Assembly (NCBI RefSeq): GCF_004116725.1
Contig: NZ_PDKG01000001.1
Span: 124,001-188,000 of the forward strand
From: Arcobacter sp. CECT 8986
GTDB lineage: Bacteria; Campylobacterota; Campylobacteria; Campylobacterales; Arcobacteraceae
DNA length: 64,000 nt
Reading direction: 5' to 3'
Below, piece after piece: positions 1 to 8,791 of the stretch (position 1 is its first letter; the number at the start of each line of letters is the position of its first letter). The position numbers and the translations under genes are program-made. Under the pieces are notes generated by a model that saw only the letters and a program-made list of their open reading frames with translations, did not search any database and was not told the DNA's origin.

Positions 1-36
1 AATGATATTATACATGATATAGGAATAATGCAATGA
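1..36 (+). CDS. 3' end of an unidentified upstream gene (partial)
   Basis: Only the last eleven codons are inside the window, ending in a TGA that overlaps the ATG of the next gene as ATGA. The visible tail (NDIIHDIGIMQ) is too short to identify. Because the next gene is a GlmL-type protein and the genes overlap, a B12-dependent mutase subunit (GlmE or GlmS type) would be a natural guess, but nothing in the visible sequence shows it. Confidence 0.55.
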   Translation, partial: NDIIHDIGIMQ

Positions 37-1214
37 AAAATAGACTATTAATCGATATTGGAAGTACATATTTTAAAGTAAGTGATGCTGAAAATATACA
101 GCAACACTTTAGAGATTTTAATAAAGATATTTATGATGATTTAAAGTATAAATGTAGTGATATTTTAGAAAAATACAATAAAGATGATGTATATATTTGT
201 TCATCAGCAAATGGAGGATTGAGCACTTTAATTATAGGAATTACAAACTCTTTTTCTCTAAAATATGCTACAAATATTGCATTTAATTCAGGTATTAATA
301 TTATTGATACAATTTTATATCAAGATATTGAAAATACAACTGTTCCTAGTGATTTAATTGATGTTGTTATAATAACAGGTGCAATTGATAGTGTAAGCGA
401 TATATTTGATGAAAAACTATTTAATTACTTAAATGAGTTAAACTACTCAAATATTGTTTATGTAGGAAATAAAAATGATAGTAAATATCTAAGTGAGAAT
501 ATAGAAAACTTAGTAATTTTACCAAATATTATAAACAACAAACTACAAGTAAATGAGCTGCAATTAAAAGAGTATTTAACAAACCTTTATCAAGCAGATA
601 TTATGGGTAAAGAAGATATTAAAAATCTATATGCAATTACTGATAATCAAATCTACTCTACTCCATACATAGTAAATAAAACATTGCCTTTAATAAATAC
701 AATGTTTAAAGTTGCTGACCCGTTTATCTTAGTTGATATTGGTGGAGCTACGACAGATATTCATTATAGTACTACACTGATAAATGACAATATGGTTAAA
801 GATAGTGAATATGATAGATTGGTATTCAAAAAACTTGGTGTATTTAAATCAAAAGAGTCTTTAATATTTGCAGCAAAAAACAATGAATTTGTTTATGAGT
901 TATTATCTTTTTTAAATGTAACAGAACATATATTTGAAGAGCAAAGTGATAAAGCTTTAAAAACTTTAATGCAACTAGCAATATTTTTAGTTTTATATAA
1001 AGTATCAAAAGCACACCCTTTATATATAAATCTTAAATTAGATTTATTAAAATCTGTTGTATTAACAGGTGGAATAACAAAAGTTCTAAAACAAGAAGAA
1101 GTTGAAAGTATTATTGGATTTTTCTATAAAAAGATTTTAAGCAGTAGCGTAAAACCAAATATCATATTAGATAGTAATTATGAGATTTGGACTTTAGGTA
1201 TAACACAAAAATAA
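33..1214 (+). CDS. glmL: GlmL/MutL-family protein (glutamate mutase accessory ATPase)
   Basis: A 393-residue protein with the actin/Hsp70-like ATPase fold. It has an N-terminal phosphate loop (LIDIGSTYFKV, about residues 6-16), the family block SSANGGLSTL near 57-66, a second phosphate loop VDIGGATTDIH near 234-244, and an adenosine motif around TGGITKVL near 346. In clostridia GlmL (MutL) is encoded with the B12-dependent glutamate mutase subunits GlmS and GlmE and is thought to act as a chaperone or reactivase; related proteins accompany ornithine aminomutase. The start overlaps the stop of an upstream gene by ATGA, and the AMP ligase follows after 9 bp, so this is the middle of an operon. 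The mutase itself would lie to the left of the window. Family assignment is fairly sure; the substrate of the partner enzyme is not known. Confidence 0.8.
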   Translation: MKNRLLIDIGSTYFKVSDAENIQQHFRDFNKDIYDDLKYKCSDILEKYNKDDVYICSSANGGLSTLIIGITNSFSLKYATNIAFNSGINIIDTILYQDIENTTVPSDLIDVVIITGAIDSVSDIFDEKLFNYLNELNYSNIVYVGNKNDSKYLSENIENLVILPNIINNKLQVNELQLKEYLTNLYQADIMGKEDIKNLYAITDNQIYSTPYIVNKTLPLINTMFKVADPFILVDIGGATTDIHYSTTLINDNMVKDSEYDRLVFKKLGVFKSKESLIFAAKNNEFVYELLSFLNVTEHIFEEQSDKALKTLMQLAIFLVLYKVSKAHPLYINLKLDLLKSVVLTGGITKVLKQEEVESIIGFFYKKILSSSVKPNIILDSNYEIWTLGITQK

Positions 1215-1223
1215 GGAGCTAAA

Positions 1224-2798
1224 ATGTCGATAAATTGTATAAGAACACTATTAGAAGATGCTAATGTATCTCACAATAATAAAGTTGCTTTAATTCATGA
1301 TGATTCACAAATTACATATGGTGAACTATTTACAAAAGTAAATCAAGTAGCATTTTATTTAAAAGAGTTAGACCTTCCAAAAGGTAGTAGAATTGGGATT
1401 TACTCGAATAAATCAATTGACCAAGTTATTGCTATTTTAGCTATTTTATCAACTGATTATATTTTAGTTCCACTAACAAGAATGCTTCAACCAGAACAAG
1501 TAAAATATATTATTGATGATTGTGATATAAAGTGTATCATCACAGACAAAGTTAAAATAGAAAAAATCGAAGAGATAGATTTTACTGGACAAATAATTTC
1601 ATATGAAAGAACAGCTGATGATTTAGCTTCATTTGAAGAGATTTATAAATATTATAACAAACCTTACAATTATGATGTAAATGGACATGATAATGCTGTA
1701 ATTACATACTCTTTTGGACTAACTGGAAAACCAAAAGGAATAGTAATCTCTCATAGAAATTTAATAGATTCTGCAAGAGTTGTATCTAAATATCTAAAAT
1801 TAGAAGAAGATGATATTATCTCTGGATTACTTATATTCAATCTTGATTATGGATTAAATCAAATCTTTTGTAGTCTATACAAAAGAGCAACATTAGCTCT
1901 TCATAGATTTATACTACCAAATGAGTTTTTCAATCATATTATAAAAGATAAAGTTACAGTACTTCCACTTATGCCTATTCATCTAACTTTGATGTTTGAT
2001 GAGCAAGAACATAAACTTCCAAGTAGTGAAATGTTACAAAGCGTAAGAATTATCACCTCTTCAGGAGGAAATGTAAAAAATAAAATGATAAATGATGTAG
2101 AAAAATATTTTACAAATGCAAAATTTTACTCAATGCATGGACTAACAGAAGCATTTAGATCAACATACTTAGAGCCAGAACAAATAAAAATAAGACCTGA
2201 TTCTATTGGAAAAGCTATTCCAGATGTTGAATTATACGTTATAAATGAAGAAGGAAATGAGTGTAAACCAAGAGAAGTTGGAGAGTTAATTCATAGAGGT
2301 GGATATATTTATAAAGGTTATTGGAACGCTTCTGTTGAAACAAAAGAGAGATTTAAATCAATCAAAATACTAAAAAACATAGTTAATCTTGAAGGTCATT
2401 TATGTGATGAAATAGTAGTTGCAACTGGAGATTATGTATATAAAGATGAAGAGGGATATTTATATTTTGTATCAAGAAGTGATGATATGATAAAAACAAG
2501 AGGTTTTAGAGTAAGCCCATATGAAATAGAATCTGTTGCTTATAAAAATATTCCACAAATAGAACAGTGTGCAGTTTTTTCTGTTGAAAATGAAGAGATT
2601 GAAGAAGAGATTATTTTAGTATATTCAAGTAGAAGTGAAATTCCAGAAAATGAAATTATTTTTGAACTTAAAAAGCATCTTGCTACTTATATGATACCAA
2701 GTAAAGTTTTTTATAGAAAGTCACTTCCTTTAGTACCAAGTGATAGAAATAAGATAAATAAAGAAGTTTTAAAAGAAGATATTGTAAATAACATATAA
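1224..2798 (+). CDS. AMP-forming acyl/aminoacyl ligase
   Basis: A 524-residue member of the ANL adenylating superfamily. Visible core motifs are a variant A3 loop TYSFGLTGKPKG (about 161-172, where SGT is usual), an MHGLTE A5 motif near 304, TGDYVYKDEEGYLYFVSRSDD (A7/A8) near 406-426, and a C-terminal catalytic lysine in DRNKINKEVL. It resembles stand-alone ligases of biosynthetic clusters, such as the exosortase-associated acyl-CoA ligases, more than acetyl-CoA synthetase. It lies 9 bp after glmL with its own GGAG ribosome site, so it is probably co-transcribed. A product such as an activated branched amino acid, made from a mutase product, is inference only. No carrier protein or condensation enzyme is seen downstream; the next gene is an unrelated cytochrome. 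Confidence 0.8.
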   Translation: MSINCIRTLLEDANVSHNNKVALIHDDSQITYGELFTKVNQVAFYLKELDLPKGSRIGIYSNKSIDQVIAILAILSTDYILVPLTRMLQPEQVKYIIDDCDIKCIITDKVKIEKIEEIDFTGQIISYERTADDLASFEEIYKYYNKPYNYDVNGHDNAVITYSFGLTGKPKGIVISHRNLIDSARVVSKYLKLEEDDIISGLLIFNLDYGLNQIFCSLYKRATLALHRFILPNEFFNHIIKDKVTVLPLMPIHLTLMFDEQEHKLPSSEMLQSVRIITSSGGNVKNKMINDVEKYFTNAKFYSMHGLTEAFRSTYLEPEQIKIRPDSIGKAIPDVELYVINEEGNECKPREVGELIHRGGYIYKGYWNASVETKERFKSIKILKNIVNLEGHLCDEIVVATGDYVYKDEEGYLYFVSRSDDMIKTRGFRVSPYEIESVAYKNIPQIEQCAVFSVENEEIEEEIILVYSSRSEIPENEIIFELKKHLATYMIPSKVFYRKSLPLVPSDRNKINKEVLKEDIVNNI

Positions 2799-2914
2799 AT
2801 GTTACCTTTAGGAATGTTATATTCTTAAATTTGTTTTAAATTTTGACATAAATCAAAGACTTAAAAGTTATTTTTATATACAATAATAGAAATAAATTTG
2901 AGAGGATTGTTACA

Positions 2915-3202
2915 ATGAAAAAAATTTTAATCGCTACTTCACTTTTTGCATGTGCTGTATTTGCTGCTGATGGAGCTGCATTATATAAAAAATGTGCTAC
3001 ATGTCATGGAATGAATGGAGAGAAAAAAGCTTTAGGTAAAAGTAAAATTATTAAAGACTTACCAAAAGCTGATTTCATTAGTGCAATGAAAGGTTACAAA
3101 GCGGGAACTTATGGTGGAGCAATGAAAGGTCTTATGAAAGGTCAAGTTGCAACTTTAAGTGATGCTGATATCGAAGCATTAGCTAACCATATAGCAAAAT
3201 AA
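2915..3202 (+). CDS. Small periplasmic monoheme cytochrome c
   Basis: A 95-residue class I cytochrome c. It has a signal peptide (MKKILIATSLFACAVFAADG), one heme site CATCH about residue 27-31, and a likely distal methionine in the GAMKGLMKGQ region near 70-76. It is an electron carrier of the periplasm, probably feeding a terminal oxidase or peroxidase. It starts with a good AGAGGA ribosome site and stands alone with its own leader. It is clearly paralogous to the cytochrome at 28301-28609: the KALGKSKIIK, YKAGTYG and MKGQVA blocks are shared. Confidence 0.9.
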   Translation: MKKILIATSLFACAVFAADGAALYKKCATCHGMNGEKKALGKSKIIKDLPKADFISAMKGYKAGTYGGAMKGLMKGQVATLSDADIEALANHIAK

Positions 3203-3222
3203 CAACTAGTTTTCTAGTTGTT
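3201..3222. terminator. Palindrome between convergent genes
   Basis: The 9-bp arms AACAACTAG and CTAGTTGTT enclose TTTT. The hairpin starts inside the stop codon of the cytochrome and reaches the stop of the converging GGDEF gene. There is no run of T after it on the plus strand, so termination strength is uncertain. Confidence 0.5.
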
Positions 3223-4066
3223 ATAAGCTACTTATTTCTATTCTATCTCGCCCTTTTTTCTTAGCATCTAAAACTGCTTCGTCAGCTTTTTTTATCATTA
3301 TGTCTTTATTTTTCCAATCTGCAAAAAAAGAGACTCCCATACTAACAGTTACACTAATTGAACGCGTTGGATGAAAAATCTTTTGATATTTTATATCTTC
3401 TTTTAGTTTTAATATATTTTCAAGCAAATACTCTTTTTTACAAAAACAAAGAATAATAAACTCTTCTCCTCCATATCTATAAACTTCACCATTTAAAATT
3501 TTGGCATACTCTTGTAGTTTATTAGCAATATAGACTAAAACTTTATCTCCATAATCATGTCCAAAGTTATCATTTATTCCTTTGAATCTATCTGCATCAA
3601 TAAAAACTGTATTTAAAATATTTACGTTATTTTGATTTATATAGATATTTAAATCATTTTCCATTTTTCTTCTATTATAAACTTGAGTTAAATGGTCTTT
3701 ATTTATATTATCTTCTAATTGTGCTTTTTCTCTTAATAGTTGTTCAATCAAAGTATCTTTATAATCTTCTTCAATATCTGTGTTTCTTTGTTCAAATATT
3801 TTGCCTAAAGTAAACTCAAATTGATTGTTTTTTGTATTATAATCGATATTTTTGCACTCTATTACTAAAGCTGGTTTATCTTCACCTAATCCATTTGTTA
3901 GTTTTATTTTATCAACTTGTTTTATTGAATAGCGTATTTTATCATCAATTATTGTGGGTTCTATTAACTCTTTTTTCCAATATTTTGTAGTATCTTTTTT
4001 AAGAGTAGTTACTCTTTTTAGTAATATATCTTCAAATAAGTTTTTATCTATGGAAATCTTATACAT
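3221..4066 (-). CDS. Diguanylate cyclase (GGDEF domain)
   Basis: The C-terminal half is a GGDEF domain that makes cyclic di-GMP from two GTP. It has DHLTQVYNRR, FIDADRFKGINDNFGHDYGD and the active-site motif RYGGEEF. The RxxD inhibitory site usually found just before GGDEF is absent. The N-terminal 110 residues have no membrane segment and match no sensory domain I recognise; a short coiled coil (LLREKAQLEDNINK) links it to the cyclase. An ATG at 4066 is preferred to a TTG two codons upstream. The protein is probably a soluble enzyme with an unknown input. It converges on the cytochrome gene. Confidence 0.85.
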   Translation of the reverse strand: MYKISIDKNLFEDILLKRVTTLKKDTTKYWKKELIEPTIIDDKIRYSIKQVDKIKLTNGLGEDKPALVIECKNIDYNTKNNQFEFTLGKIFEQRNTDIEEDYKDTLIEQLLREKAQLEDNINKDHLTQVYNRRKMENDLNIYINQNNVNILNTVFIDADRFKGINDNFGHDYGDKVLVYIANKLQEYAKILNGEVYRYGGEEFIILCFCKKEYLLENILKLKEDIKYQKIFHPTRSISVTVSMGVSFFADWKNKDIMIKKADEAVLDAKKKGRDRIEISSL

Positions 4067-4160
4067 AATCAAATATTAACACTAAAATACTTAATTATTT
4101 AACTTGTAAAAACTAAGCATATGATACAATCTACTCCTAATTTTTACAAAAGGTTTTATA

Positions 4161-5447
4161 TTGAATTTAAAAACAGTTTTTTTTACCTTATTTATTGCTA
4201 TATTTTTTAGTGCTTGTGTGCATCAAAATGCACAAATAGCTGATTTGAAAGAGTACTCACAAAATCCAAATGATTATGTAACAGATGATTTAACTTTTAA
4301 TAACCAACAAAAAACAAATAAATATTTTGATAAACAATATTTTAATGTTTGGACAAATCCTAAAATTTCCATATCTAAAAGAGTTGCAACTTGGGGACTT
4401 GTATATAAAAAAAGAGAAATATATTTACAAAACTTTTCTAAAGCATCAAAACAGTGGTTTGATAAGCTAATAGATAACTCTAACTTTGATGATTTTAAAA
4501 AGGTTTCAAAAAGAGCAATTGTAGTAAAAAATAGTGCTTTAAAAGTATTTCCTACAATTGAGATGATGTTTTATAATCCTTACACAGCTGGAGAAGGTTT
4601 TCCTTTTGATTATAATCAAAACTCACAAATAAAAATAAACACGCCAATTTTGATATCTCATTTTTCAAAAGATAAGGCTTGGGCATTTATAAAATCTGCT
4701 TCTGTATTTGGCTGGATAAAAGTAGATAATATTGCATTTGTAAATAATAAATTTATTAAAAACTTTATGACAAATAACTACTATATTGCTACAAAAGATA
4801 AGTTTAATATATATGATGAGTTCTTTATAGAAAAAGTGCAATTAGGTACAATCTTCCCTAAAAAAAATAGTAAATATATTGTTGCAAAAAAAGATTTAAA
4901 ACATAATGCATATATAAAATATATTTCTATAAATGAAAATAATATTGATAAAAAACCTCTAAAATTCAATACTCATAACATCTCTAAAATAGCTTCACAA
5001 TTAATTGGTGAACAATATGGTTGGGGTGGAATTTTTAATTTTAGAGATTGTTCTAGCTTTACACAAGACTTTTTTAGTGTATTTGGAAAATACTTAGAAA
5101 GAAACTCTTCAAAACAAATAGAAAATGGAAAATATATAAAAATAAAAGATTTATCAAATGAAGAGAAAAAAGAGTTTATTGCAAAAAATGCAAAACCTTT
5201 TAAAACATTAATACATTTACCTGGACATATTATGCTTTATATTGGAAACAAAAACAATGAACCACTAGTTATGCATAATGTATGGGGAGTAAAAACAAGA
5301 GTATTTTTACAAGAAAAAGGAAGAAATATAATAGGTAAAAATATTATAAGTACTTTAGAGTTTGGAAAAGAGTTAGCTACATATGATGATACAAAAAATG
5401 TATTGGATAAAATAGAAGGTATTGTAATTTTAGATGAAAAAAGATAA
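4161..5447 (+). CDS. SH3-domain NlpC/P60 lipoprotein (peptidoglycan hydrolase)
   Basis: A 428-residue protein with a lipoprotein signal (lipobox FSAC, Cys about residue 19), SH3b-like segments in the middle (the region around WAFIKSASVFGWIKVDNIAF) and a C-terminal NlpC/P60 cysteine peptidase domain. The likely catalytic Cys is in RDCSSFTQDFF and the His in LPGHIMLYIG. Such enzymes cut peptide stems of peptidoglycan in the periplasm. The start is a TTG with an AAAGG site seven bases upstream. It is a single gene, convergent with the RND pump and separated from it by a strong palindrome. Confidence 0.85.
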   Translation: MNLKTVFFTLFIAIFFSACVHQNAQIADLKEYSQNPNDYVTDDLTFNNQQKTNKYFDKQYFNVWTNPKISISKRVATWGLVYKKREIYLQNFSKASKQWFDKLIDNSNFDDFKKVSKRAIVVKNSALKVFPTIEMMFYNPYTAGEGFPFDYNQNSQIKINTPILISHFSKDKAWAFIKSASVFGWIKVDNIAFVNNKFIKNFMTNNYYIATKDKFNIYDEFFIEKVQLGTIFPKKNSKYIVAKKDLKHNAYIKYISINENNIDKKPLKFNTHNISKIASQLIGEQYGWGGIFNFRDCSSFTQDFFSVFGKYLERNSSKQIENGKYIKIKDLSNEEKKEFIAKNAKPFKTLIHLPGHIMLYIGNKNNEPLVMHNVWGVKTRVFLQEKGRNIIGKNIISTLEFGKELATYDDTKNVLDKIEGIVILDEKR

Positions 5448-5466
5448 GTTTTTTTACTTATCTTTT
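5439..5466. terminator. Bidirectional terminator palindrome
   Basis: Perfect 11-bp arms AAAAGATAAGT and ACTTATCTTTT surround TTTTTT. Both the stop of the NlpC/P60 gene and the stop of the RND gene lie inside the structure. The A/T-rich outer arms give U runs in both directions. Confidence 0.7.
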
Positions 5467-8400
5467 AAATATATAAGTCTATAAACCATAGGCACATAAT
5501 AAAGATTTAAAATAGTTGCCCATAATATTCCAAATCCTAAAGCAATAGCCATAGGTTGCAGAACTAAAGCTTGACCTGTTGCAAAAAATATCAGTGAACT
5601 CAATCCTAAAACAGTTGTAATAGAAGTAAGTAAAATAGGTCTAAGTCTTAAAAGGGCTTGCTCTTCTAACTCTTTTAAGTTTTTTGCTTTCTTAATAAAA
5701 TCCATCATAATAATTCCATCATTCACAATAACTCCAGCAAGTCCGACAACACCTATAAGTCCTGGCATAGTAAGATTTATTCCCATAATTAAATGCCCTA
5801 CTAAAACACCTAAAATAGATAAAGGAATTGTACTTATTATAATCAATGGCTTAAGCATAGAATCAAACATCCAAACAAGTGCTATAAAGATAAGAATAAT
5901 TGCAATAATTGCAGCCTCACCCATCTCTTTTTGAACTTTAGCATTCTCTTCTTGCTCACCTTTTATATCTATTAAAACCTCTTTTGATAAAGATTCTAAA
6001 AGTGGATTTAACTGCTCATAAACATCTGAAGATGTAACTTTTGAAATAGAAGCAGTTACACTTACTATTCTTTTGTTATTCTCTTTAAATATTTGAGAAT
6101 AAGCAGGAACTTTTATAAACGAAGCCACCTCTTTTAATAATACTTTTTGGCCATTTGTTAAAGTGATTTCAAACTTATCTAAGCTTGTTAATATATCTTT
6201 ATGCAAACTTTGAAAAACTATTTCAACAATACCTTTTTTATCAAACATTTTAGAGTATGTTGCTTTAGAATAAAAAGGTTTTAACTGATTTAAAATCATC
6301 TCTTCGTCAACACCAAGTTGTTGTCCATATTTATTTACTTTAAATTTCAGTTCAAAGTTACCTAAAAGTGCATCATCTGCAATATTTGAAACACCTTTTA
6401 TAGAAGATAATTTATCTTCTATTTGTTTTACTACTTTTTGAACTTTTTTATCTTCTCCTGAAATTGCAAGTTCAATATCATTTTTAACAATTCCTGCTTT
6501 TGGTGTAAATACTTTTAGTTCATCAAATTTAGTAGTATCTATATTTTCATTTATAATCTTTTTTATCTTTTCTTCTAAAACTTGTGCACTATTTTCTCTT
6601 ATCATATCAGTATTATCATACTTTGGTGATAAAAATGGATTTATATACTTATCAAAAAAGTTTTGGGCTGCTCTTTCTTTTAAGTTTACAAATGTTTGAA
6701 AATAGAACTCCTCATTTATTGGCTGATTTTTACCATCTAATTTCATACCAATTACAGAAGTTACGGAACTTACTTCTGTTTTCATATTTAACTTTTGAGT
6801 TAATAACTTTTCTATTTCAAAAACTGTTTGTTCTGTTTGTTCTATCTTTTTTCCAACACCAACAGAGCCACTCACATATATTTGTGTTGTATCAAATGCA
6901 GGTAAAAATTGGAACTTGATAGCTTTGAAAAGTACAAAAGTTGAACCTAAAATAAAAACAATCATCAATACTAAAGTCAAATATCTACCCTTTAAGAAAA
7001 AGTGTAAAATCTTTGAATAGACTCTTTTATTAAAATCCCAGATTTTATGGGATTTTCTTTTTTCATCACTTACTTTTAAAATTTGCATTGAATGTAAAGG
7101 TAAAAATAAAAATGCCTCAAAAAGTGAAGATAACAAAAGTATAGTAATCATAATAGGAAGAATCTGCATAAATTTACCAGTTTCCCCACTCATAATCAAT
7201 ATAGGTAAAAAAGCAAAAATAGTTGTAGCAGTTGCAGTTAATACAGCAGGATACATTTCATAAGCACCATCAAGTGCAGCTTGAAATCTACTTTTTCCCA
7301 TTTCCATATGTCTATATATATTTTCACCCACTACAATTGCTTCATCAACTAACATACCTAAAGCAATCAATGCTCCAAGAAGTGAAATCATATTTAAACT
7401 ATATCCTAAATACTCAGCACCAATTAAACCTATCATAAAAGAAGTTGGGATTCCAATAGCTATAACTATTGCAATTCGTACATTAATAAAAAATAATAGC
7501 GCAATAAATAGTAAAATAAGTCCAAAAAGAATATTTGATACAACTGTATTCAATCTATTTTTAATCCAAATAGAAGTATCAATATAAGTATCAAACTCTA
7601 TATCAGGATAAATCTTTTCATAATCTTTTGCTATTTGTTTTATCTTTTTTACAAGCTCAATAGAATCACCTTCAAAGCCTTTATTTACTCCAATTGCTAT
7701 ATTTCTTTTTGCATCATAATGTGAAATTGTACTTACATCTTCAAACTGATATCTAACCTCAGCTATATCTTTTAAATATATCTTTTTTGAACCTATATTT
7801 AAAATAATATTTTTTATGTTGTTTATATCTTTTTCGCCATTGAAAGTACTTAAATAGTAGTGTCTTTTAGTATCTTTTATAATACCAACGGGAAAGATTG
7901 AGCTTATTTTTGATACAGCATTAACCACATCAACTTTACTTAGATTTAGAGCTTTTATCTTCTCTTCATCAAAAATCACAACTAATTGTTTGTCTGTTTT
8001 ACTAAAAACAGTAACTTCTGATAAATCTTTTAGTTGCATTATTGTTGATTTTACATCATCTGCAATATCTAATAATTGCTCTTTAGTTTTTGAATCACTT
8101 TTTGAAAATAAAGAAACAGTAATTAAAGGGAAAGTATATTCTAAAGTTTTAACAGTTGGTTCATCCATATCTGTTGGAAGATTTGTTTTTACTTGAGTTA
8201 TTATATCTTTTACATCATCTACTACTAAGCTTGGATTTTCACCATCTTTCAAATCAACTTGAATAGTAAAAAATCCATTTTTAATAGTTGAAGTTATCTT
8301 CTTTGCTTCACTTAAACCTAATAACTCATCTTCTATATCTTCTACTGCAATTTTATCTAATAAATCAGAACTAGCTCCTGCATATGAGCCATTTATAATT

Positions 8401-8540
8401 ACTGCATCAAGTGATGCTGGAGGAAAAATCTCTTTTGAAATATTTAAATATGAAAAAACTGATAGAATAAATAAAAAAAACAGTAACATATGATTTAATA
8501 CTGGTTTTCTTAAAAAAAACTCTATCAGTGACTTTATCAT
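5454..8540 (-). CDS. RND-family efflux permease (AcrB-like)
   Basis: 1028 residues, the usual size for an RND pump subunit. It has the typical plan of TM1 (NHMLLFFLFILSVFSY), a large periplasmic loop, TM2-6, a second loop, TM8-12. The TM4 proton site reads GMLVDEAIVVGENIY, so the second Asp of the AcrB pair is Glu. The TM10 region reads GVVGLAGVIVNDGIIMMDF and lacks the AcrB Lys940. This is a sub-type seen in many orphan RND proteins. No membrane-fusion protein or TolC-like gene is adjacent. Its start overlaps the stop of the FtsL-like gene (4 nt), so it is in an operon with rsmH. Substrate unknown. Confidence 0.85.
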   Translation of the reverse strand: MIKSLIEFFLRKPVLNHMLLFFLFILSVFSYLNISKEIFPPASLDAVIINGSYAGASSDLLDKIAVEDIEDELLGLSEAKKITSTIKNGFFTIQVDLKDGENPSLVVDDVKDIITQVKTNLPTDMDEPTVKTLEYTFPLITVSLFSKSDSKTKEQLLDIADDVKSTIMQLKDLSEVTVFSKTDKQLVVIFDEEKIKALNLSKVDVVNAVSKISSIFPVGIIKDTKRHYYLSTFNGEKDINNIKNIILNIGSKKIYLKDIAEVRYQFEDVSTISHYDAKRNIAIGVNKGFEGDSIELVKKIKQIAKDYEKIYPDIEFDTYIDTSIWIKNRLNTVVSNILFGLILLFIALLFFINVRIAIVIAIGIPTSFMIGLIGAEYLGYSLNMISLLGALIALGMLVDEAIVVGENIYRHMEMGKSRFQAALDGAYEMYPAVLTATATTIFAFLPILIMSGETGKFMQILPIMITILLLSSLFEAFLFLPLHSMQILKVSDEKRKSHKIWDFNKRVYSKILHFFLKGRYLTLVLMIVFILGSTFVLFKAIKFQFLPAFDTTQIYVSGSVGVGKKIEQTEQTVFEIEKLLTQKLNMKTEVSSVTSVIGMKLDGKNQPINEEFYFQTFVNLKERAAQNFFDKYINPFLSPKYDNTDMIRENSAQVLEEKIKKIINENIDTTKFDELKVFTPKAGIVKNDIELAISGEDKKVQKVVKQIEDKLSSIKGVSNIADDALLGNFELKFKVNKYGQQLGVDEEMILNQLKPFYSKATYSKMFDKKGIVEIVFQSLHKDILTSLDKFEITLTNGQKVLLKEVASFIKVPAYSQIFKENNKRIVSVTASISKVTSSDVYEQLNPLLESLSKEVLIDIKGEQEENAKVQKEMGEAAIIAIILIFIALVWMFDSMLKPLIIISTIPLSILGVLVGHLIMGINLTMPGLIGVVGLAGVIVNDGIIMMDFIKKAKNLKELEEQALLRLRPILLTSITTVLGLSSLIFFATGQALVLQPMAIALGFGILWATILNLYYVPMVYRLIYLKDK

Positions 8541-8791
8541 TTTTTCTCTTCGAGTGATTTAATTATTAAGGAGTCTACAATTTGATTTTTGAATTTCATA
8601 TCTTCTAATTGCTGTGCTAAGAATCTATTCTCTTCTTTCAAAGAAGTATAGTGTGCATATAGTTTATTTACATCTTTACTTACATAGTATATATTATTTC
8701 TTAGGTATATTTTTGGCATATACAACACAAGAGCTACTATTAAGATTGAAAAGGCGATAACTATGGAACTCTTAGCATCAAGTTTAATCAA
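8537..8791 (-). CDS. FtsL/DivIC-like small bitopic membrane protein
   Basis: 84 residues: a short cytoplasmic tail, one transmembrane helix (IVIAFSILIVALVLYM, about 10-25) and a coiled coil (VNKLYAHYTSLKEENRFLAQQLEDMKF). This is the plan of FtsL, which links FtsB and FtsQ in the divisome. It overlaps the end of rsmH by 8 nt; ftsL follows rsmH (mraW) in most bacteria, which supports the call. Sequence identity alone would not reveal it, so no symbol is given. It overlaps the RND start by 4 nt. Confidence 0.65.
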   Translation of the reverse strand: MIKLDAKSSIVIAFSILIVALVLYMPKIYLRNNIYYVSKDVNKLYAHYTSLKEENRFLAQQLEDMKFKNQIVDSLIIKSLEEKK

